NCBI GenBank assembly: GCA_002293265.1
Contig: DBCW01000003.1
Coordinates: 1 to 5,424 of the forward strand
DNA length: 5,424 nt
Direction: 5' to 3'
Origin: Eggerthellales bacterium UBA948
GTDB taxonomy: Bacteria; Actinomycetota; Coriobacteriia; Coriobacteriales; UBA8131
Shown here: piece by piece, positions 1 through 5,424 of the stretch
Numbering within the stretch: the first letter of the stretch is position 1
Layout: every line of letters starts with the position of its first letter
Notes under the pieces: generated by a model
Database searches by the model: none
What the model was told of the DNA's origin: nothing
What the model saw: only the letters and a program-made list of their open reading frames with translations
Translations under genes and position numbers: made by a program

Positions 1-74
1 GCAGCTCCTCCGGCCGCAGTTCCTCCGGCAGCCGCACCGCCACCAACTGCTCCTCCGGCAGCTGCGCCTGCGCC
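1..74 (-). repeat. GC-rich Gly/Ala tract made of 15-bp units
   Basis: Residues 291-314 of the CD1108-position protein are almost only Gly and Ala, with one Val and one Thr. The DNA holds TCCTCCGGC (plus strand) at 6-14, 21-29 and 51-59, spaced 15 and 30 bases, which gives pentapeptide units such as GGAVG, GGAAA and GGTAA. GC in the first 60 bases is 44 of 60, far above the rest of the window. The array reaches the window edge, so its full length is unknown. Confidence 0.75.
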
Positions 75-944
75 TTTTGCCTGCAAAATGCCTCTTGTCA
101 TAGCTTGGTTTCGCTGAACTTGAATCGCATTTTGGATATCTTTTATACTTTTTGGCGATCGATATTTTTTTTCTGCCAGTTTGCCAAGAGGAGAATTAAC
201 AGTATCGCCTCTATTCATAATGGTTGTTGATGCAGACTTGCTATTTCTTGCGCGAGCATACAAACTTTTTGCTGTCTTTATGGTGTCTTTTGTGCCCACC
301 ACAATATCTTTTGCCTGCTCAAGATCGGAGTCTTCAAACATCTCATCTCTCATCTTGCCAAGACTAGCCTTTACAAAGTTGCCGACCTCTGCACCCCCTG
401 TGTTTTGCCCACTTGAGTCCTGGGCAGCACTGATCCGATCAGCATTAACCTGATCGATGTTGACCTGGCTGGTACCGATTTGGCTTGCACCTATTTGCTC
501 CGCATTACTCTTCGCATTAATATAAGGATTATTGTTGTCTAACACACCCCTTGTGGTGTCTATTTCCGTAATGACCTTGTCGTCTGCTTGCCCATAAGAA
601 ATAACTGAGCCATAGTTATTTAAAGAATGCACTTTTTCGTAACTACCGTCAGCCATATTAGGCATGTCATTTGTGTAGCTCGAAGTGCCACGTGCATTGT
701 TCATAAGTACTTGATCGATTTTTTGCATATCATCTGTGCGAACAAATCTTTCAGTTAAGTGTTCGTTTGTGTTCACATCGGGGCTGCTGCTTTTACTAAA
801 AAGCTCGGGTTTTAACATCTCGTAACTCTTATCAGAAGAGTTCACGAGGCCAGAATTAACAGCATCTCTTGTTTCGCTGCGTAGCAAGCTTGCAGCAGCA
901 TCATTTTGCTCTGTAGATGTTTTTATTTCTTCATGGTTTTTCAT
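1..944 (-). CDS. N-terminal part of a large mobile-element protein in the CD1108 position (3' end outside window)
   Basis: An open frame of 314 complete codons begins MKNHEEIKTSTEQ at 944 and runs off the left edge without a stop. GGGAGGGG lies 6 nt upstream. The first 275 residues are hydrophilic and rich in Asn, Asp, Ser and Gln, with no signal peptide or membrane segment. Residues 148-175 hold a five-residue-period repeat (AEQIG, ASQIG, TSQVN, IDQVN, ADRIS). A basic stretch follows (SLYARARN, KYRSPKSIKDIQNAIQVQRN, about 233-280), then a Gly/Ala tract from 289 to the edge. Directly after VirB4, CTn-type elements carry the CD1108-type protein: a long cytoplasmic N-terminus, a basic and Ala-rich stretch, a membrane segment and a C-terminal cell-wall peptidase or lysozyme-like domain. 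Position and general plan fit, but no diagnostic domain is visible here. It could be a different ICE-encoded membrane or scaffold protein. That the gene is real is nearly certain; the family is inferred from context. Confidence 0.65.
   Translation of the reverse strand, partial: MKNHEEIKTSTEQNDAAASLLRSETRDAVNSGLVNSSDKSYEMLKPELFSKSSSPDVNTNEHLTERFVRTDDMQKIDQVLMNNARGTSSYTNDMPNMADGSYEKVHSLNNYGSVISYGQADDKVITEIDTTRGVLDNNNPYINAKSNAEQIGASQIGTSQVNIDQVNADRISAAQDSSGQNTGGAEVGNFVKASLGKMRDEMFEDSDLEQAKDIVVGTKDTIKTAKSLYARARNSKSASTTIMNRGDTVNSPLGKLAEKKYRSPKSIKDIQNAIQVQRNQAMTRGILQAKGAGAAAGGAVGGGAAAGGTAAGGA
429..503 (-). repeat. Five tandem degenerate 15-bp units (pentapeptide period)
   Basis: Residues 148-172 of the CD1108-position protein read AEQIG, ASQIG, TSQVN, IDQVN, ADRIS, with a partial sixth unit AAQDS. 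Position 3 is Gln (Arg in one unit) and position 4 is Ile or Val. The 15-bp units have diverged at DNA level, so the protein pattern has been kept while the bases drifted. Its structure is unknown. Confidence 0.7.
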
Positions 945-950
945 TCGAAT

Positions 951-959
951 CCCCTCCCT
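951..959 (-). promoter_or_regulatory. Ribosome binding site of the CD1108-position gene
   Basis: AGGGAGGGG on the minus strand lies 6 nt before the ATG at 944. It fixes the start of a gene whose end is not in the window and lies in the 48-nt gap after virB4. I see no terminator hairpin in that gap, so read-through from virB4 is likely. Confidence 0.8.
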
Positions 960-992
960 AAGCTCTTTTCAGTTTATTAAGGTCTTTCACTT

Positions 993-3785
993 CTAACTTG
1001 CAGTTTCTTTTGCCTCTTTCACTTCGTTAGGATTTGTTGAGAAGAGCTCGTAAAGCGTATTTCCACTTGGAAATTTACCGCGCAAGGGGATTCTGGCATT
1101 GCCTGCTATAAGCAATCCATCACCAGCTTCAACGCTCTCGTCAATACAGCCTTCTTCAACATCTGAAAGGCTTAACAAACGTGTCCATTCTCTTCTGTCA
1201 ATTGGAGATTGCTTTAATAGCATCAGAAAGTCTGCATTCAAAACAATGTTTTGGGCTGCTTCATTTTTAAGCATTGCTACAGCATTTTGTGTAATACCAG
1301 TAAGCAATAAGCCAAATTTTCGACCCTCATTTGCAAAACGCGAAAAATAGTTAAGAACGGTTGGATATGCAAACAACGACTGCATTTCCTCGACATAAAG
1401 CCAAGTTCGCACGTTTCGTTTGCTATTAAAATACATACGATTTCTGACTGCTTCGCAAACGTTTATTAATCCAAATACAAGCATAGAGTCTTGAAGCTCT
1501 TTAAGGTTAAAATCAATGATTCTGTTATCAAATCTTACATTTGATTGCTTGTTAAAAAATGACATCGGCCCTTTTATAAATCGCTCATAACGCGTGGCAA
1601 TAAGCTTAGCTTGTTCTTCCGGTTGCTCCATCAGCACACTATAAAAGTCTTCCAAAAGAGGTGCCTTTCTTTCCTCTTCCGGTTGAGAAGCTGCTTTTTC
1701 AAAAGCCGTGTCAGCACATCTGGTGATGATAGACTGGTCGATTTCTGATAAGAACTGACCACTCTCTGCAGCACTCGCGGCAGCTTGAGCAAGCAACGCA
1801 TCGATTTTGAACGCAACCTGTTCTTCTGTCGACAAATGACCAACCGACACAGTATCAAAAGGATTAAGATAAGTTTCGCTGCCAACAGAAAAAGTAAATG
1901 TTGATCCACCGTAACGATCAGCAATGCCGGTGTATTCTCCGGCGCGATCAATAATGTAAATCTCGTCGCTGGGATTAGACAGTATTGTTCCCACCATTTC
2001 AGTCTTTGTGAACATACCCTTACCAGAGCCGGTTTTACCACAAACGAAGCCCATTGGGCTGGTTAAGTTTTTGCGGTTACAGACAACCAGGTTGTTAGAT
2101 TGCTTGTTTTGCCCATAATAATTACCGCCTCTTTCATCCAACTCTTGCGTGGCAAAGGGGATCAAGATACCCACTTGAGCTGTTGTGAGCATCCTTGAAA
2201 TATTAATATGATTGTGACCAAGTGGTAGTATGGAGTTCAAGCCTTCACGCTGACGATACTCCAGTACTCCTATCTCAATAGAGTGCTGTCGTGCAGCAGA
2301 AATTATTTGCAGCACCTGACTGTCCAATTGCTCTTTTGTTTCAGCATAAGTGTAAATTAAGCTTGTAAAAACATAGAATCGTTGATTTTTGTTTTGCAAA
2401 TGATCCAACACATCTTCTGTCTCTTCTTTTGAGTATTTAAGCTCGGTTGGAAGGATATTCATGTCATATCCTTTTCTTACAGAAGACTGCTGTGCTTCGA
2501 TGATCTCCTTATTGATCCAAGCTGCGCGCTGCTTTACAAAAGCAACTGCCTTTGCCTTGTCCATTGGCTGCACCAGCCATGTTACATTCAAGGCAATTGG
2601 CAAGCTTACAATGTCTGACAGCGCATTGTCTGATAGGTCACTGCCAAACTTTTTTATAACCAGTACTTGACCCCAAACACCATCAGTCTTAAAGCAATCG
2701 CTATAACCTTCCGGTCTAAAATCTAACATACTTGGAGCAATGGCATCTTTTGTAGACTGTGCAGCACATGCAGATATGTCTTGTTCATAGCTAAAGATAA
2801 AAGGCTTAAGAGGGTTGAGTTGAGAATGTATGACCCTTAGCCTCTCTTCACCTTTTAAAAGCCTAGACCTTGAGCCAACACTCGTGAGAATTCTAGACGA
2901 CTCACTTTCTATGCGTGCAAGTTTTGGAACGGATTCTTCAGCGGTATTGGCGGAAACTGCAATTGTCATAAACCTTTCACGGCGTATATTACTTACACCC
3001 TCTCGCATTTTATTATTAAGTATCTCATTGAAAACAACGGCATCTTTTGATGCATTTTCATTGTTTTGGTTCCACGGATCAAAAAAGTTTCTCGAACCTA
3101 TTTCCTCGCTAAGTAGTGGTGTATTTATGATGTTCATCTGCACCAAAGTATCAGCGCCTAACTGGTCATACAGTCGATTCATTGAAGAAAAAATGCCTTT
3201 TTGCATATCATCGCGTACTGAATGATATGACGTATCTGAGAATGTGATAGTTGTTGAAAATAGACCCTCTTCTACCTCACAAATGCCGTCTTGATACATG
3301 CAGTTATATCCGATAAAAGATACAACGTCTTTTGCTTTTTTCCGCCTTTGGCGCTGTTCGCTCGTTTTATTGGAAAGCTCTTTGTCTCTTTCTTTAAGCT
3401 GTTGATTGATAGACTTATACTTCTTTTTTTGCGATGTAGATTCTTTCTTTGCTGCCGAAAGCCCTTTTCTTACTTCCTTTTTTTGCGCTCGTCTTTCTTT
3501 CTTTGATAGTCTGTTCGATTTTGGTGCACTTCTGCCCATCACATCACTGATACCAGGAACACTAGATACCAAACCAGACAGTGCAGCAACATCGATGTTT
3601 CCGCCTTGATGGACATTTTCGTAAGACGTCGTTCGATTGGTTACTCTTTCTGGAGCAACCGTGCCACCCATATAGGTACCATTATGAACTTGCGCATCGA
3701 GATGTCGTGATGTCAAAGACTGGCCGCATTGTGTACAAAAAGTGGCTTTGTCATCACATTGCATGCCGCAATTTGTGCAAAACAT
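993..3785 (-). CDS. virB4: VirB4-family conjugation ATPase with N-terminal zinc ribbon
   Basis: Motor ATPase of the conjugation channel, 930 residues from the preferred start. Residues 1-24 form a zinc ribbon (C3, C6, C17, C20). A polar stretch follows, then a Lys/Arg/Glu-rich linker (89-151). The VirB4 N-terminal domain starts near residue 152 and the P-loop ATPase domain covers about 560-910: Walker A GKTGSGKG (583-590), IIDRAGEYTGI (610-620), Walker B WLYVEE (795-800) and TGITQN (829-834). From about residue 152 it follows CTn-type VirB4 closely (GGNYYGQNKQSNNLVVCNRK, GITQN, IDRREWTRLLSLSD). Two catalytic positions deviate: Walker A ends in Gly instead of Ser/Thr, and the Walker B Asp is Glu. 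Family members are usually about 800 residues, so the ribbon and linker are additions. A longer start at 3797 (adding MVSL) is possible, but GAGGAG abuts that ATG with no spacer and MFCTNCG is the usual beginning of a zinc-ribbon protein. It ends 48 nt before the next gene. Confidence 0.97.
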   Translation of the reverse strand: MFCTNCGMQCDDKATFCTQCGQSLTSRHLDAQVHNGTYMGGTVAPERVTNRTTSYENVHQGGNIDVAALSGLVSSVPGISDVMGRSAPKSNRLSKKERRAQKKEVRKGLSAAKKESTSQKKKYKSINQQLKERDKELSNKTSEQRQRRKKAKDVVSFIGYNCMYQDGICEVEEGLFSTTITFSDTSYHSVRDDMQKGIFSSMNRLYDQLGADTLVQMNIINTPLLSEEIGSRNFFDPWNQNNENASKDAVVFNEILNNKMREGVSNIRRERFMTIAVSANTAEESVPKLARIESESSRILTSVGSRSRLLKGEERLRVIHSQLNPLKPFIFSYEQDISACAAQSTKDAIAPSMLDFRPEGYSDCFKTDGVWGQVLVIKKFGSDLSDNALSDIVSLPIALNVTWLVQPMDKAKAVAFVKQRAAWINKEIIEAQQSSVRKGYDMNILPTELKYSKEETEDVLDHLQNKNQRFYVFTSLIYTYAETKEQLDSQVLQIISAARQHSIEIGVLEYRQREGLNSILPLGHNHINISRMLTTAQVGILIPFATQELDERGGNYYGQNKQSNNLVVCNRKNLTSPMGFVCGKTGSGKGMFTKTEMVGTILSNPSDEIYIIDRAGEYTGIADRYGGSTFTFSVGSETYLNPFDTVSVGHLSTEEQVAFKIDALLAQAAASAAESGQFLSEIDQSIITRCADTAFEKAASQPEEERKAPLLEDFYSVLMEQPEEQAKLIATRYERFIKGPMSFFNKQSNVRFDNRIIDFNLKELQDSMLVFGLINVCEAVRNRMYFNSKRNVRTWLYVEEMQSLFAYPTVLNYFSRFANEGRKFGLLLTGITQNAVAMLKNEAAQNIVLNADFLMLLKQSPIDRREWTRLLSLSDVEEGCIDESVEAGDGLLIAGNARIPLRGKFPSGNTLYELFSTNPNEVKEAKETAS
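3333..3521 (-). other. Charged, probably helical linker of virB4
   Basis: Residues about 89-151 of VirB4 consist mostly of Lys, Arg, Glu, Gln and Ser (KKERRAQKKEVRKG, KKKYKSINQQLKERDKE, RQRRKKAK). The composition suggests a long charged helix or coiled coil joining the zinc ribbon to the ATPase. It is net strongly basic, so contact with nucleic acid or with membrane phospholipid is plausible but inferred. Confidence 0.6.
3714..3785 (-). other. Zinc-ribbon segment of virB4
   Basis: Residues 1-24 of the preferred VirB4 start. Two CxxC knuckles (CTNC and CTQC) are separated by ten residues, each followed by Gly, with an aromatic just before each knuckle. This is the pattern of the short zinc_ribbon_2-type domain common at the N-termini of many unrelated bacterial proteins. 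An extra Cys (C10) lies between the knuckles. The role in VirB4 is unknown; protein-protein contact or DNA contact are both possible. Confidence 0.85.
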
Positions 3786-4249
3786 CAAGCTGACCATCTC
3801 CTCGTATCGCCGGAAGCGGAAGGCACCATGCCCAAGCGAGGGCTATAGGCTTCAATTCCTCGTGACCTCGTAAATTTTCTATATATGCTGTCATATTTTT
3901 GGACTTTTTTTCGAGTCCTCTTCTCCACATAACCAATCTTGATCATTGATGGGATATATGGGAGTCTGCCATCAGCGGTTTGATGTCTCCACCATAAGGA
4001 TGCAAACTCCTCAAACTTCATTCCTTTAGGCTTGATAAACCCACAAAGCCAAAATGGAAGGCTTACCATATAGATTAACCAAGCATTGTCAGCCACATTT
4101 AGACCAAGAACAAAGTAAAGATAAACTCCTGCAAGAATTGATACACCTAATGCGCCAATAATACATACAAGTGTTCTACCTGTTAGCCCACCAACAATTT
4201 TTGGCTGGTATTCTGCAACGTCCTTATGAATAACCACCGATAATGGCAT
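3785..4249 (-). CDS. PrgI-family (VirB3-like) conjugation membrane protein
   Basis: A 154-residue inner-membrane protein of the PrgI family, which occupies the place of VirB3 next to VirB4 in Gram-positive conjugation systems. The N-terminus (IHKDVAEYQPKIVGGLTGR) has the family's polar lead-in before a first membrane segment at about residues 26-49; a second follows at about 55-71, then the motif GFIKPKGMKFEEF (70-82) and an aromatic WWRHQ. The rest is a basic cytoplasmic tail (KRTRKKVQKYDSIYRKFTR) that runs to RRWSA and is at the long end for the family. AAGGGGA (about 4256-4262) lies about 7 nt upstream of the ATG. Its TGA overlaps the preferred ATG of virB4 by one base (TGATG), which suggests translational coupling and a fixed ratio of the two partners. 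The role of membrane anchor or docking partner for VirB4 is inferred from VirB3. Confidence 0.92.
   Translation of the reverse strand: MPLSVVIHKDVAEYQPKIVGGLTGRTLVCIIGALGVSILAGVYLYFVLGLNVADNAWLIYMVSLPFWLCGFIKPKGMKFEEFASLWWRHQTADGRLPYIPSMIKIGYVEKRTRKKVQKYDSIYRKFTRSRGIEAYSPRLGMVPSASGDTRRWSA
3798..3803 (-). promoter_or_regulatory. Ribosome binding site of virB4, decides between nested starts
   Basis: GAGGAG on the minus strand, inside the end of the PrgI gene. It abuts the first ATG (3797) with zero spacer, is 9 nt from an in-frame TTG (3788) and 12 nt from the ATG at 3785. Zero spacing should not work well, so the downstream start is favoured; the 12-nt spacing is long, which fits initiation helped by coupling to the PrgI stop. 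Confidence 0.6.
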
Positions 4250-4255
4250 GCCTTT

Positions 4256-4262
4256 TCCCCTT
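4256..4262 (-). promoter_or_regulatory. Ribosome binding site of the PrgI-family gene
   Basis: AAGGGGA on the minus strand, about 7 nt before the ATG at 4249, in the 66-nt gap after the Maff2-like gene. The rest of the gap is AT-rich and shows no hairpin or clear promoter. Confidence 0.7.
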
Positions 4263-4315
4263 CTTTATATTGATTATGTGTCTAAACTTTTTGATGGTTT
4301 ATTATTGAAATTTGG

Positions 4316-4606
4316 TTATGGTGTATAAGTAAAGTCTAAGTTGCCAAATATGGCGGCCGCAGCAATAATTATTGCTCCTGCGACAATTCCACCAATACCT
4401 TGCGCGGTTCCAGATCCGCCACCTTCTCTTATGGCGTTTGCAAGTTGAATAACTCCCCACACAATACTTACACCACCAAGTAGCCCAACACCCCATACTA
4501 TTATGCCTTTTACAGCGTCTAGGTCTATTCCACCAGTTAATAATGCAGCACTATAGTTTGTTAGTCTTATCATGCCTTGCAATATCAAATCGCTAAATCC
4601 CATCAT
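4316..4606 (-). CDS. Maff2-like small membrane protein of conjugative elements
   Basis: A 96-residue hydrophobic protein in the slot between VirD4 and PrgI that Maff2-family proteins occupy in CTn-type elements. It starts MMGFSDLILQGM, then has a hydrophobic segment GIIVWGVGLLGGVSIVWGVI (about residues 35-54), a short polar Gly-rich loop (AIREGGGSGTAQGIGG, about 58-73), and a second hydrophobic segment rich in Ala and Ile (about 74-87). The hairpin with a glycine-rich loop resembles Maff2, and loosely VirB2-type pilins, but there is no cleavable signal peptide. Family members are usually about 70 residues, so this one is slightly long at its N-terminus. The start was chosen because AGGAAAGGGA (4611-4620) lies just upstream; the second ATG at 4603 has equally good spacing. 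An in-frame GTG at 4642 has no ribosome binding site. The job is inferred: a membrane channel component, possibly the pilin or core subunit. Confidence 0.8.
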   Translation of the reverse strand: MMGFSDLILQGMIRLTNYSAALLTGGIDLDAVKGIIVWGVGLLGGVSIVWGVIQLANAIREGGGSGTAQGIGGIVAGAIIIAAAAIFGNLDFTYTP

Positions 4607-4610
4607 TACT

Positions 4611-4620
4611 TCCCTTTCCT
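4611..4620 (-). promoter_or_regulatory. Ribosome binding site of the Maff2-like gene
   Basis: AGGAAAGGGA on the minus strand. The AGGA part is 10 nt from ATG 4606 and the GGGA part is 7 nt from ATG 4603, so either of the two adjacent ATG codons can serve. It rules out the upstream GTG at 4642. Confidence 0.7.
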
Positions 4621-4665
4621 TTGCAGCTTCAATAAAGCACACTTACGGTAAATTCCAACCAACAG

Positions 4666-5424
4666 TTACATATAGCTTCCCCTAGTCTCCCTTCTAAGAT
4701 TTTTAAAACTAAACGGCTCGTTATATAGGGCACCTTTATGCCCCGGGTCGATGTATTTATAGCGCGAATGTGATTCTACTGGATATTTGTCATCCATTAA
4801 TGGATTTGCTCCGGCTATCAGTACTATTGCTTTTGTACGTGACATCTTTGCAATCTCTGCTGCGTCTATTAGATCGCGTCCTTGCGCCTGCATATTCCTA
4901 GATATTGACGCTTGCTGACCAGTACTTACGTTGTGAGATACTTGACTGATTGTTTCCTTGCCAATCATATCGGCAATTTCTTGGTTAGTACTATTGCTTT
5001 TTCCACCCAAAAACACCAATGTATCACAGCAGTCAATAATCGTTTTTGCCTTTTTTTCATAACGGCTTTCAAGCTGTGCTACTGATTGCAAGATTATTGT
5101 TATGCCAATATTTCGACTGCGTACAACTGCGATTTTTTCTTCTATCTCCGGTATTGCCCCAATGTTTGCAAACTCATCAAAAATAAAGTTAACCGGTGTT
5201 GGCAGGCGTCCGCCATAGACATTTAAGGCTTTACGACAGAGTTGATCTACAGCTTGCCACATCAAAATTGCAAAAAGAAATGAGAAGGTCTTGTCGGTAT
5301 CGGACAATATTCCAAAAACTATTGAACGCCGTCCAATGTCACCCATCTTGTCTAATTCCATCTCATCATAAGTTAAGAGCTCACGAACTTCTCTAATTGC
5401 AAGCGGCTTAAGGCGCACATTACA
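4666..5424 (-). CDS. virD4: VirD4/TraG-family type IV coupling protein, C-terminal part (5' end outside window)
   Basis: This is the C-terminal 252 residues of the coupling ATPase that brings the relaxase-DNA complex to the conjugation channel at the inner face of the membrane. The frame is open through the window edge, so the start and the Walker A lie to the right; the in-frame GTG at 5418 is not a start. Visible landmarks, counted from the first codon: a TraG-type stretch ending in ILSDTDKTFSF (about 39-49), the Walker B VNFIFDEFANIG (78-89, with D83 and E84 intact), IILQSVAQLESRYEKKA, a conserved CDTLVFLGG segment, and GKETISQVS. These match the C-terminal half of coupling proteins of Tn1549/CTn-type elements segment by segment. 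It ends in ATG-TAA, 59 nt before the Maff2-like gene, and is the first visible gene of the operon. No frameshift or missing motif is seen in this part. The family assignment is near certain. Confidence 0.96.
   Translation of the reverse strand, partial: CNVRLKPLAIREVRELLTYDEMELDKMGDIGRRSIVFGILSDTDKTFSFLFAILMWQAVDQLCRKALNVYGGRLPTPVNFIFDEFANIGAIPEIEEKIAVVRSRNIGITIILQSVAQLESRYEKKAKTIIDCCDTLVFLGGKSNSTNQEIADMIGKETISQVSHNVSTGQQASISRNMQAQGRDLIDAAEIAKMSRTKAIVLIAGANPLMDDKYPVESHSRYKYIDPGHKGALYNEPFSFKNLRRETRGSYM

Noticed and set aside
1..60. TCCTCCGGC repeats as a CRISPR or origin iteron array
   Set aside because: Units are 15 bp, in frame, and encode a Gly/Ala tract; no 25-40 bp repeats with unique spacers, and no replication gene nearby.
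165..172. Run of eight T (A8 in the coding strand), and T7 runs at 3424-3430 and 3478-3484, as phase-variation tracts
   Set aside because: All lie in Lys-rich coding sequence, are short, and the frame is intact; one sequence gives no evidence of slippage.
181..453. Plus-strand 90-residue frame
   Set aside because: It is antisense to the CD1108-position gene, whose reading frame, repeat and ribosome binding site are convincing; no ribosome binding site or family on this strand.
1631..2041. 136-residue minus-strand frame within virB4
   Set aside because: It overlaps the conserved ATPase core in another frame; Leu/Arg-rich and unlike any known family.
2830..3225. Plus-strand 131-residue frame, with others at 1099-1350, 2461-2670, 3291-3793 and 5196-5396
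   Set aside because: All are antisense to well-conserved conjugation genes and show no recognisable domain.
4250..4315. Possible promoter or terminator in the gap between the Maff2-like gene and PrgI
   Set aside because: AT-rich but without a paired -35/-10 at good spacing and without a stable hairpin followed by T residues.
4302..4496. 64-residue minus-strand frame rich in Trp, Cys and Arg
   Set aside because: It lies inside the Maff2-like gene in another frame, has biased composition typical of a shadow frame, and no ribosome binding site.
4607..4642. Longer Maff2-like start from a GTG at 4642 (MCFIEAAKEREV...)
   Set aside because: No ribosome binding site before it, and the added codons translate the strong AGGAAAGGGA site of the ATG at 4606/4603.

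Overview
The window is one minus-strand block of conjugation genes from a Gram-positive integrative conjugative element (ICE) or conjugative plasmid, cut at both ends. In transcription order (right to left) it holds: the C-terminal part of a VirD4/TraG coupling protein (5424-4666), a small Maff2-like membrane protein (4606-4316), a PrgI/VirB3-like membrane protein (4249-3785), a VirB4-family ATPase (3785-993), and the N-terminal 314 residues of a large protein in the position normally held by the CD1108-type conjugation protein (944 to beyond base 1). This is the gene order of the conjugation module of Tn1549/CTn-type elements of Clostridia and related gut bacteria. The genes sit close together (59 nt, 66 nt, a 1-nt overlap, 48 nt), each of the four visible starts is served by a purine-rich Shine-Dalgarno sequence, and I see no internal terminator, so this is probably one operon whose promoter lies to the right of the window.

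Host: the gene families and strong Shine-Dalgarno sites point to a Gram-positive bacterium. Base composition by eye is moderately AT-rich, except for a GC-rich patch at 1-74. Firmicutes or a lower-GC member of Coriobacteriia would both fit, and the sequence does not decide between them.

How the parts work together (from family knowledge): VirD4 delivers the relaxase-DNA complex to the channel. VirB4 is the ATPase that powers channel assembly and substrate transfer. The PrgI and Maff2 proteins are membrane parts next to VirB4, and the CD1108-position protein usually links the membrane channel to a cell-wall hydrolase.

The most unusual points are in the VirB4. It carries an extra N-terminal zinc ribbon (CxxC-x10-CxxC) joined to the ATPase by a long Lys/Arg/Glu-rich linker. 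Its Walker A ends in G-K-G instead of G-K-S/T and its Walker B reads E-E instead of D-E, although the reading frame is fully open and the rest of the motor is well conserved. The last gene has a five-residue-period tandem repeat and a Gly/Ala tract built from 15-bp units. No RNA genes, CRISPR arrays, insertion sequences, attachment sites or origin were seen, and no gene-free stretch exceeds 66 nt.
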